Part shown: positions 42,053 through 51,156 of the stretch, piece by piece
Layout of the letters: every line of letters starts with the position of its first letter
How positions within the stretch are numbered: position 1 is the first letter of the stretch
Assembly (NCBI RefSeq): GCF_950295315.1
Contig: NC_080176.1
Location: forward strand, 34,871,006-34,935,005
Origin: Erinaceus europaeus
Lineage: Eukaryota; Chordata; Mammalia; Eulipotyphla; Erinaceidae
Reading direction: 5' to 3'
Length of the DNA stretch: 64,000 bases
Made by a program: the position numbers and the translations under genes
Notes under the pieces: generated by a model
Seen by the model: only the letters and a program-made list of their open reading frames with translations
What the model was told of the DNA's origin: nothing
Databases searched by the model: none

Positions 42053-42320
42053 CGGGTTAAACACAAGTGACACAAAGTGCAAGGACCCGCAGAAGGATCC
42101 CGGTTAGAGCCTCTGACTCCCTACCTGCAGGGAAATTGCTTCACAAGCGGTGAAGCAGGTCTGCAGGTGTCTTTCTCTCCCCCTCTCTGTCTTCCCCTCC
42201 TCTCTCTGTTTCTCTCTGTCCTATCCAACAATGACGACATCAATAACAACAACAATAAAGCAACAAGGGCAACAAAAGGGAATACATAAATAAGTAAATA
42301 AATAAATAAATATTAAAAAG
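42053..42320 (+). mobile_element. SINE-A, 5'-truncated
   Basis: Starts at 'cgggttaaacac', lacking the first 20 or so bases (A box). Normal middle and AAAT tail. TSD-like AAGA(C/A)GTTGTT on both sides suggests it inserted already truncated. Confidence 0.9.
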
Positions 42321-42756
42321 AAGTTGTTGAACCCCATCTGTGCAGGCACCAGCATCATACTGGGGTGCAGCCTCTACTCTCAAAGGACTTCCAGTCAACT
42401 AATAGGATGAAAAGAACCGAGAAAGTCAAATTACTCCAATCATTCTTGGTTTAGCCCCCTATTCCTGTGTACACTCTGTATATCTCAAAGAATTTATCTG
42501 CAGGCCAACAGACTCAAAACTTACAAGTCAAGTTGTATAGGGCCTCAGCCCCTTTTTCTCAGGTCTTCTACTGATTGTGAAGACTTTGACTTGTATTCTG
42601 AATCCTTCTCTAGTCTCTCACAGCTAGCTGGCAGAATAGCTTATTTGGAGAGTGCTCTGTTTGCCATCAAAGCCTCCACAGAGAGGAAGGCTTTGATCAG
42701 TGGTTTCTTTCCTTCACTTTCTCTGCCTCTCTGTATCTATTTGAAAATGTCATCAG
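42321..42756. other. Unique or unrecognised DNA
   Basis: No supported feature. Confidence 0.4.
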
Positions 42757-42890
42757 GTGAGGGAAATAGCATAATGATTACGTAAAGAGACTTTGGCACC
42801 TGAAGGTATGAATTCACAGGTGCAATTCCCCACACCACCACAAGACAGAACTGTGCAGTGCCATGGCAGAAAATAAAATAAAATAAATTA
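42757..42890 (+). mobile_element. SINE-C, diverged
   Basis: 'gtgagggaaatagcataatgattacg', 'ggtgcaattccccacaccacca' and AAATAAAATAAAT tail. Confidence 0.85.
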
Positions 42891-43085
42891 AAATGCATAT
42901 ATATAGTCAGCTTAAGGAGGTGAAACTCCTGAGATGATAAATACAGCTTCCAGCAGTTGTCTGGACAAAGGCTTATGTCCTTGTCAAAAAACTGCCTTTT
43001 ACAAAAATATATTTATTGTGTAGCTCTTGAAATCGAACTTGTAAAATATGTTCTGACCCCTCCAACCTAAGAAAATAAACAAGTT

Positions 43086-43379
43086 GGGAGTTGGGTGGTA
43101 GCGCAGTGGGTTAAGCACATGAGCCGTGAAGAGCACATGGAGTGAAGTACAAAAACCTGCTCAGGGATCCCGGTTCCAGCCCCCGGCTCCCCACCTGCAG
43201 GTGATGAAGCAGGTCTGCAGATGTCTATTTTTCTCTTTCCCTCTCTGTCTTCCCCTCCTCTCTCCATTTCTCTCTGTCCTATGCAACAATGACAACCTCT
43301 ACTACAACAACAGTAACTACAACAACAATAAAACAACAAGGGCAACAAAAGGGGAAATAAATAATAAAGAAAAGAAAAG
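43086..43379 (+). mobile_element. SINE-A, short form
   Basis: 'gggagttgggtggtagcgcagtgggttaagc' to 'acaagggcaacaaaaggggaaataaa'. A short duplication in the head ('gagcacatgg'). TSD AAACAAGTT at 43077-43085 and 43380-43388. Confidence 0.95.
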
Positions 43380-43420
43380 AAACAAGTTATAGAAAATACT
43401 GTCTTAGAAAATGAACCCTA

Positions 43421-43568
43421 GGGTGGGGGTAGATAGCATAATTGTTATGCAAAGAGATTCTCAAGTCTGAGGCTCCAAAGTCCCAGGTTCAATCCCCCAT
43501 ACCACCATAAGCCAGAGCTGAGCAGTGCTCTGGTAAAAAATAATAAAATATTTTTTAAAAAGAAAAAA
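43421..43568 (+). mobile_element. SINE-C with 14-bp TSD
   Basis: Complete copy. TSD GAAAA(T/C)GAACCCTA at 43407-43420 and 43569-43582 (one mismatch). Confidence 0.95.
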
Positions 43569-43582
43569 GAAAACGAACCCTA

Positions 43583-44240
43583 ATGCCTTTGCAAAGCATT
43601 ATCTTGTGGAGAGCAGAATCCTGCTGTTGCCTTATGGGGTTTCAGCGAGGGAGGCTCAGGTGAGTGTGTGGTGTTTTATTTGCTCAGCATCCAACACCAG
43701 GCCATGCTGTGACAGTCTGAGACTCCACTGTGAATAACAAGTATATCACAAGGGTTCTCGAATGTAAAAGGTGGAGCTGAAACAAAAAGTAGGCAGCAGA
43801 CAGACTTCCTCTGTTAAAGATTATCCAGCATGTCACCTGGGTGCTAACATTCCCATAAACCCCTGCAGCTCCATCTCATTGAGAGCAACAACAATTTTGA
43901 AACTCTGCCCAGGATCTAGTAGCATTCCTTGCAAAGACCTCATCACAGGGGAATGAACTTTATCTCTATGACTGTAAGTGTGCCTGCTTTAAAGGTGATT
44001 TACCATGCTCAACAATTACTGAATATCCTCAGTTAAACCTAATCTCTTGTTATTAACCTGTATCTCACATTTCATCAAGTGAATATATCAACTAGAAGAG
44101 AGTAAATCTCTCCAGATTGACCTTTAAATGAATCTGAAGACTGATTCTTAGTTTGGGGGAAGTAAAGGGAGGAAGCTTTCTCACCTAGGGAAGGCAGATA
44201 CTATTAGAGCCAGTGCCTGGCCAGAAAGATTAGAAGAAGC
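43583..44240. other. Unique or unrecognised DNA
   Basis: No supported feature. Confidence 0.4.
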
Positions 44241-44244
44241 TTTT

Positions 44245-44444
44245 TGGGACAAGGTGGTGGGACATCTGTTTAAGCACACATATCACAGTGCACAAGGATC
44301 TGGGTTCAAGTCCCTGTCTCCACCTGCAGGGGAAAAGCTTCATGGGTGGTGAGGTAGGGCTGCAGGTATCTCTCTGTGTCCCCCTCTGTATCTACCCTTC
44401 TCAATTTCTCTTTGTCTCTATTCAATCTAATTAAAAAAAAAAAG
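44245..44444 (+). mobile_element. SINE-B
   Basis: 'gggacaaggtggtgggacatctgtttaagc', 'tctccacctgcaggggaaaagcttcatggg', tail 'tcaatctaatt' plus A-run. Confidence 0.9.
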
Positions 44445-44590
44445 GCGGGGATAGATAGCATAATGGTTATGCAAAGAGACTCTCAAGCCTGAGGCTTTGA
44501 AGTCCCAGGTTCAATCCCTGCCCACTATAAGCCAGAGCTGAGCAGTGCTGTCATAAAATAAAAATAAATAAATAAATAAATAAATAAAAG
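44445..44590 (+). mobile_element. SINE-C inserted at the tail of a SINE-B
   Basis: 'gcggggatagatagcataatggttatgcaaagag' starts directly after the A-run of the preceding B copy. Ends in (AAAT)n. Confidence 0.93.
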
Positions 44591-44665
44591 AAACTTCTTC
44601 CAGCCTCTACTTTTACTTCCTCCTCCTTCTCTGTCTTCCTCCTCCTCCTCCTCTTCTCTTTTTTT

Positions 44666-46763
44666 TTTTTTTTAAATTTTTTTTTTATTAAAGAAAGGAT
44701 TAATTAACAAAACCATAGGGTAGGAGGGGTACAACTCCACACAATTCCCACCACCCAATCTCCATATCCCACCCCCTCCCCCGATAGCTTTCCCATTCTC
44801 TATCCCTCTGGGAGCATGGACCCAGGGTCATTGAGGGTTGCAGAAGGTAGAAGGTCTGGCTTCTGTAATTGCTTCCTCGCTGAACATGGGCGTTGACTGG
44901 TCGGTCCATACTCCCAGTCTGCCTCTCTCTTTCCCTAGTAGGATGGGTCTCTGGGGAAGCTGAGCTCCAGGACACATTGGTGGTGTCTTCAATCCAGGGA
45001 AGTCTGGCCGGCATCCTGATGACACCTGGAACCTGGTGACTGAAAAGAGAGTTAACATACAAAGCCAAACAAATTGTTGAGCAATCATGGACCCAAAGCT
45101 TGGAAAAGTGGAGAGGAAGTATTAGGGAGGTACTCACTGCAAACTCTAGTATACTTCTGCTTTCTTACTTTGGTGCCATACTCCAAACTCAGTCAATTTC
45201 TGCTTTGCGTTTCTACTTTTTTTTTTTTTACATGCATAACATTCCCCAGATTCCCATTTAGCAATACAACCCCCACTATTTCATTCATCATTTTTCATGG
45301 ACCTGTATTCTCCCCACCCACCCACCCACCCCAGAGTCTTTTACTTTGGTGTAATACTCCAATTCCATTTCAGGTTCGACTTGTGTTTTCTTTTCTAATC
45401 TTGTTTTTCAACTTCGGCCTGAGAGTGAGATCATCCCATATTCATCCTTCTGTTTCTGACTTATTTCACTCAACATGATTTTTTCAAGGTCCATCCAAGA
45501 TCGGCTGAAAACGGTAAAGTCACCATTTTTTACAGCTGAGTAGTATTCCATTGTGTATATATACCACAGCTTACTCAGCCACTCATCTGTTGTTGGACAC
45601 CTGGGTTGCTTCCAGGTTTTGGCTATTACAAATTGTGCTGCCAAGAACATATGTGTACACATATCTTTTTGGATGGATGTGTTGGGTTCCTTAGGATATA
45701 TCCCCAGGAGGGGAATTGCAGGGTCATAGGGTAGGTCCATTTCTAGCCTTCTGAGAGTTCTCCAGACTGTTCTCCACAGAGGTTGGACCAATTGACATTC
45801 CCACCAGCAGTGCAGGAGGGTTCTTTGACCCTCTCCAGCATTTGCTGCTGTTACCTTTTCTGATGTGTGACATTTTCACAGGAGTGAAGTGATATCTCAT
45901 TGTTGTCTTGATTTGCATTTCTCTGACAATCAGAGACTTGGAGCATTTTTTCATGTGTTTCTCGGCCTTTTGGAACTCTTCTGTGGTGAATATTCTGTCC
46001 AATTCCTCCCCCCATTTTTGGATGGGGTTATTTGTTGTCTTGTTGTTGAGTCTGGTAAGCTCTTTATATATGTTGGTTATTAAACTCTTATCTGATGTAT
46101 GGCATGTAACTCTTATGATGTATGGCATCTTCTCCCATTCTGTGAGGGGTCTCTTGATTTGGGTAGTGGTTTCTTTTGCTGTGAAGAAGCTTTTTAATTT
46201 GATGTAGTCCCATAGGTTTATACTTGCCTTAGTCTTCCTTGTAATTGGATTCGTTTCATTGAAAATGTCTTTAAAATTTATGTGGAAAAAAGTTCTTCCA
46301 ATATTTTCCTCTAAGTATCTGATAGTTTCTGGTCTAACATCCAAGTCCTTGATCCACTTGGAATTTACTTTTGTATTTGGTGAAATACAGTGATTCAGCT
46401 TCATTCTTCTGCATGTTTCAACCCATTGTTTCCAACACCATTTGTTGAAGAGACTCTGCTTCCCCCATATAATAGTCTGGGCCCCTTTGTCAAAGATTAG
46501 ATGTCCATAGGTGTGGGGCCTCATTTCTGGGCTCTCAATTCTATTCCACTGGTCAGTGTGTCTGTTCATGTTCCAGTACCAAGCAGTTTTGATGACAATG
46601 GCCCTATAATATAGTTTGAGATCTGGCAGTGTGATGCCTCTGGTTCTGTTCTTTTTTCTCAAGATTGTTTTGGCAATTCTAGGTCTTTTCTGGTTCCAGA
46701 TAAACATTTGTAGCATTTGTTCTATTCTCCTAAAAAATGTGCTTGGGATCTTGATGGGGATAG
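44666..46763 (-). mobile_element. L1, 5'-truncated, composite 3' UTR
   Basis: TSD CTCCTCTTCTCTTTTTTT at 44648-44665 and 46764-46781. In element sense: ORF2 C-terminal half, then a UTR stretch up to GTTATGCATGTA, an A-run of about 12 (45220-45231), then a second L1-type 3' UTR (44690-45215), then the terminal poly(A). The same double arrangement recurs at 61474-62222. Confidence 0.93.
45408..46763 (-). pseudogene. L1 ORF2, C-terminal half, frameshifted
   Basis: Encodes the region after the reverse transcriptase palm to the end of ORF2, from [12 protein letters not shown] to GMISLSGRS. Relative to the copy at 62222-64000 it has an in-frame 15-bp gain near 46107-46125 and an 8-bp loss near 45826 in the Cys/His-rich region, which breaks the frame. 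It is not functional; 5'-truncated on insertion. Confidence 0.92.
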
Positions 46764-46781
46764 CTCCTCTTCTCTTTTTTT

Positions 46782-46885
46782 CACTTTGCATTGCTTACTG
46801 GAGCACTGCTCAGCTCTCGCTTATAGGATTATGGACCCTCAGGTATGAGAGTCTGTTTACATAACCACTATGCTATCTAATGCCC
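46782..46885 (-). mobile_element. SINE-C
   Basis: 'actggagcactgctcagctctcgcttatagg' and 'cataaccactatgctatctaatgcccc'. Its T-rich tail was the L1 target; the L1 TSD is its left boundary. Confidence 0.85.
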
Positions 46886-46954
46886 CCTCCCCACTGTCCT
46901 TTGCTTCCTTCTTCAAGATCTTAATTCCTATTCTCCCCTCCCTCCCTCCTTCTC

Positions 46955-47105
46955 TCTTTTAATAATAAATACATATATGTATACTTATTTATTAGAGAGA
47001 GGAAGGAGAGGACCAGAGCACCACTTTGGTGCCTGTGATGCTGAAGATTAGACCCAGGACCTCACGCCTGAACTCAGGTCCAACATTATCCTATCTCCCA
47101 GGACA
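46955..47105 (-). mobile_element. E-type tRNA-like SINE
   Basis: 'tacttatttattagagagagg', 'accagagcaccactttggtgcctgtgatgc', 'acccaggacctcacgcc'. Confidence 0.65.
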
Positions 47106-47594
47106 TAGATAGTCTGTTCCCTTGGAAAACTGAGGCACTTGAGGTTCATTATTGACAACAAGAAAACTCATTTTCTCTTTGCCCTCTTTTGTCCTCTAAG
47201 CCAGTCACTGAACATTTAGGTCTAATGGAGAGCAAAGGCAGAACTGCAAGTGACTCTCTCCTTTTCAATTTTTCCTTCCTTCTCAATTTCTCTGTCTCTG
47301 TTCAAAACAAACAAATGATTAAGTGATACTCTATGAAAACCACCAGAGAACAAATGGGAGACTCAGAAAGACAGTCACTCGTGGGTGCTACAAAACTCTG
47401 GAGAGAATGGTTAATCCTTAAGCCGGGTTTCCAGGGAGTATGATTTGGACAGCAAGGAGAGGACATCCCAAGTGATGGAAATGTTCTGTCATTGGTAACT
47501 GGCTGGCACATGCTATATTACAGATGTGGCTTCCTTTGAGCCATTTTGCAGACTCAGGTTGCACAGCTATGTAGCTTCAAAAGTCTATTCAAGG
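47106..47594. other. Unique or unrecognised DNA
   Basis: No supported feature. Confidence 0.4.
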
Positions 47595-47890
47595 GGGGCA
47601 GGGTTAAGTAGACATAGTGTGAAGCACAGGGCCCAGCACAGGGATCCTGCTTCAAGCCCCCAGCTCCCCACCTGTAGAGGGGTCACTTCACAAGCAATCA
47701 GGTTTGCAGGTGTCTGCCTTTCTCTTCCCCCCTCTGTCTTTCCCTCCTCTCTCGATTTCTCTCTGTCCTATCCAACAACAATGGCAACAACAACAACAAT
47801 GGAAAAAAGATGGTCTCCAGGAGCAGTGGACTCATGGTGCATGCTCTAAGCCCCAGCGATAATCCTGGAGCCAAAAAGAAAAAAAAAAGG
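47595..47890 (+). mobile_element. SINE-A, long form, shortened head and middle
   Basis: 'ggggggcagggttaagtagac' head, 'ccccagctccccacctgtagagggg', a middle lacking part of the AAC tract, and the terminal domain 'agatggtctccaggagcagtgg' to 'gataatcctggagcc'. Confidence 0.9.
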
Positions 47891-47944
47891 AGACCTGAAG
47901 TGATGTGCTTTTGGATTTGGGCAGCAGGTCTCAGGAAAGAGTTG

Positions 47945-48079
47945 GACTCAAAGCACAGTGAGCTCTCAAGCATGAGGTACTGAGTTTGATATGACATTGC
48001 ATCTGCCAGAGTGTTGCTCTGCTCTCTCCTTATCCTTTTCCAAATAAATAAATAAATAATAAATATTTGTTTAAAAAGC
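47945..48079 (+). mobile_element. SINE-D, diverged
   Basis: 'gagctctcaagcatgaggtactgagtttgat', 'ctgccagagtgttgctctg', AAATAAATAAATAATAAAT tail. Confidence 0.75.
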
Positions 48080-48222
48080 TGGGGGTGAGAAGAATTGCAC
48101 AGTTTTCTGGTTTGCCATTTGAGTGACCCAGGTTTAAGCCTGTCCCCAGCACACTGGAGGAAGCTTCAGTGGTGTGGCTTCCTTCACTTTATTTCTGCCT
48201 CTCTTAAAAGAAAAAAAAACAA
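48080..48222 (+). mobile_element. G-type tRNA-like SINE
   Basis: 'gctgggggtgagaagaattgcacag', 'gtgacccaggtttaagcctgtccccagcacac', 'ggaagcttcagtggtgtgg', A-rich tail. Confidence 0.75.
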
Positions 48223-48251
48223 TGAGATTCTCGCACTATAGAGGTGTTTAC

Positions 48252-48410
48252 CATGGTCTGGGAGGTGGCACAATGGATAAGGCACTGACTGTCAAGCACG
48301 AGGTCCTGAGTTCAATCCCTGGCAGTACATGGAACAGAGCGATGTCTGGTTCTTTCTCTCTCTCTCCACCTATCATTCTTCATGAATAAATAAATAAAAT
48401 CTAAAAAAAG
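48252..48410 (+). mobile_element. SINE-D with 11-bp TSD
   Basis: Complete copy with TSD GAGGTGTTTAC at 48241-48251 and 48411-48421. Confidence 0.96.
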
Positions 48411-48649
48411 TTGAGGTGTTTACTATCTCTAAAAACCATGATGCCTTCCAGATATGTAGATGAGTTTGAGAATATCCAGTGAATAGTCTAATGACCTCAA
48501 GTCAATAACTTCCTTTAGCTAAGGCCACTATCACAGGGGCAATAAGGACTATAGTGTCTGATGTAGCTAAGAAGAAATTCCAACACAGCTTCTGTGAACT
48601 TGTCTATCTCTGTGTTGCCTCCAGGGTTTCGATGCTCTGGGCTGATGCT

Positions 48650-48805
48650 TCCAGAGAAAATCCAAGAGACAGATACAGACAGAGGAAGGGATGGAGAGAA
48701 AGACACCACAGAACTGATGTGCAGTGGGGAACTGGCTCAAACCTGGGTTTCTCACATGACAAAGGAGATATACTCTTCCAGGTGAACTATCTTGCCAGAC
48801 CAAAC
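48650..48805 (-). mobile_element. G-type tRNA-like SINE, diverged
   Basis: 'ggctcaaacctgggtttctcacatgacaaagg' and 'ccaggtgaactatcttgccagacc' are the reversed B-box and head. Confidence 0.65.
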
Positions 48806-48836
48806 TTGAGTAATTCTGAGTACCTGACTTAAACTT

Positions 48837-49078
48837 AAAAAAAAAAAAAGTATTTACTAGATTGAGACAGAGAAAATTTGAGAGAGAAGAGGCGACAGAG
48901 AGGGGAAAAGACAGACACTTGCAGCCCTGGTTCGTCACTTATGAAGCTTCCCCTCTCCCCACCTCCACCCCCCCACCCTCCACACCCCATAGTTGGTGGG
49001 TGGGACTGAGGACTTGAACCTGGGTCCTTGTGCATGATGTGTGGTCTCAACCAGGTACACCACAGCCTGGCCCCCACT
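48837..49078 (-). mobile_element. SINE-B with C-rich internal expansion
   Basis: Normal tail, core and head; a C-rich stretch at 48952-48987 interrupts the core. TSD TGACTTAAACTT at 48825-48836 and 49079-49090. Confidence 0.93.
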
Positions 49079-49090
49079 TGACTTAAACTT

Positions 49091-49974
49091 TACACAGTGG
49101 AAACAATGATGGCCTTTTCCAGTGTTAATATGCAGGAAAATATGAAAGTATTTCATATTTCATATGAAAATATGAAAATATAAAAAATGGGCCTCCATAA
49201 ATGCCAGTTTCCTTTTTTCCTTCCTATTTTGCTCTTCTGGAGGGATTTTTGCTCCCCCTCTCTCTTATTATTTTGCCTGACTAGAACTTCCTTTTGCATA
49301 TCCCCCTCTCCCCCAGCCCCACCCCAAATTGTCCCCAGGCTCTATTTGAAGGACCCAAGTGTGTGTGCAGAAAGATTAAGCTGTCCTTCTTATAAAGGAG
49401 AAATGTATTCAAAATGGGGTACATCAAAAGTGAATGTAGGTGACAAATGTTTATATTTGGAAAGTACTTCTGCTTTGATCATGGCTTCTATTTTTTTGAG
49501 AGCTTGACACATGTGCCCTCTGGGCCTCGGCTTCAAACATCTTTTAGTCAGCAGAGCACTTTAGAGGAGGTGAACCGCATTTGATCCTGCACTTGCTCTT
49601 CTCTCAGCCCAGGAACTCCACACACAGAATAGGCCTCTCCTTGTCTTGCCAGCACTGCCTAGAGTCTGTGTGACTACAGTCACTTTCCTCACACTCGACT
49701 CTGTGGACCTCAAATATCAGAGACATTGGAGGCTGTCCTGGATCCCTTCTCCTGAGGCTCTGGAGTGTCCATAGTCATCAGGCATAATTCCCTGGCTCTT
49801 CTGTCTTCCTTCTCCTTGCAGTCATGCTGAACCTCTTCTCAAGGACCTCTGCCCTACTACTACTTAAGAAGGAGCTCGAGGTGATTTCCCAATGGGAATT
49901 TCTGCAGGGGTTGCTGTGTTGGGCACTGAATTTGTGTGAAAGTCTCCACACAATCAGCAAAGAACTGATTTTTC
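49091..49974. other. Unique DNA with a quasi-palindrome
   Basis: Near 49146-49182 two ATGAAAATA-type motifs are inverted around TTCATATGAA, forming an imperfect hairpin. The rest is unrecognised. Confidence 0.45.
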
Positions 49975-50120
49975 AGAGTGGGAGGTAGCTGGCCTTCATC
50001 ATGCTGGAGGGCCTAGAGTTTGAGTCCTTGACACTGCATGGGAATGCCAGAGCAACGGAGGAAGCTCCACAGATGTTGGAGTGGTGTTGTGGTCCTTTTA
50101 TCTGCATCTGAAGTAAAAAG
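49975..50120 (+). mobile_element. G-type tRNA-like SINE, diverged
   Basis: 'tagagtttgagtccttgacactgcatggg' and 'ggaagctccacagatgttggagtggtgttgtgg'. Confidence 0.55.
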
Positions 50121-50199
50121 GATGAGCGTGAGCCTGGGGGTGGTGAAATTGCACATTTGAGGTCTCAGCACTGCAAAAAGTCAAATCAAAACAAACCCC

Positions 50200-50718
50200 A
50201 AGTTTTCAGCTTTTGGGGGGGAGAATTCTTGGCAGTGTATAAGAAACAGCTTTAGTTAGCATGTCCTGCCCAGCTTTTGCAGGTAGATGATGAAGTGTCT
50301 CCACTTGTGAGATGATCCAGCGTGATGAGGTTGCTGCTTGCATGGAGCCCAGGCTGATGTTCAGCACTCTCATCATGGGGATCCTGTGGCAAGTTACGAG
50401 GTTACTTTTTCACTGGAAGCCCTGCTGTCCACAGAGTGGTTTCTTTCAGTCTGATTGCTTCCCCCTCTTTAATCTTCAGATTGAAAACAGGTAGAAGACC
50501 TCTGAGCTGGGGCTCCCTATTCCTGCCAGGAGGTATAGTGCAGGCTTCCCCAGTTCTCTGAAAGCACAGGGTGACTGTGAGAACTCCTGTCAGCTGTCAT
50601 TGGTGTCAAGTGAAGAAGCAATTCTCATTCATGTCTACAGAACATTTGTTGAGTGTTCCTAGACACAAAAGCTAACCTACGAAGATCACACTGAGTAAGG
50701 TATATAACCTAAAATAAC
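50200..50718. other. Unique or unrecognised DNA
   Basis: No supported feature. Confidence 0.4.
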
Positions 50719-50719
50719 A

Positions 50720-50890
50720 GGGCCAGGAGGTGGCTCACTTGGTGGAGCAGACATGTCATAATGTACAAGAACTCAGGTTCAAGCCCCTGGTTCCTACCTG
50801 CAAGGGAAAAGCTTCATGAATTGTGAAACAGTGCTGCGGGTGTATCCCTTTCTCTATTCAGTTTATCGCCTTTATCTCTTTCTTTCTTTC
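50720..50890 (+). mobile_element. SINE-B, 3' part replaced by a SINE-A insertion
   Basis: 'gggccaggaggtggctcacttggtggagc', 'ctacctgcaagggaaaagcttcatgaattgtg', CT-rich region, then the T-run of the oppositely oriented SINE-A. Confidence 0.88.
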
Positions 50891-51156
50891 TGTTTTTTTT
50901 TTTTTTTTTGTCTCCAGGGTTTTTACTGAGGCTCAGTGCCTGCACTATGAATCCACTGTTCCTGGAGGCTATATTTTTCCCCCTTTTGTTGTTTATCACT
51001 GTTGTTGTTATTGCTGTCTTTGTTGTTGGATAGGACAGAGAGAAATTGAGAGAGTAGGGAAGACAGAGAGGGGGAGAGAAAGATAGACACCTGCAGACCT
51101 GCTTCATCACTTGTGAAGCAACCCCCCTGCAGCCAGAGGCTTGAACAGGGATCTTT

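Noticed and set aside
44700..45137. 145-codon frame on the minus strand, repeated at 61515-61999
   Set aside because: Lies in the L1 3' UTR, is broken differently in the two copies and has no known domain.
45300..45340. Telomere-like CCCACC repeats
   Set aside because: A short (CCCA)n run inside the L1 3' UTR, not TTAGGG arrays.
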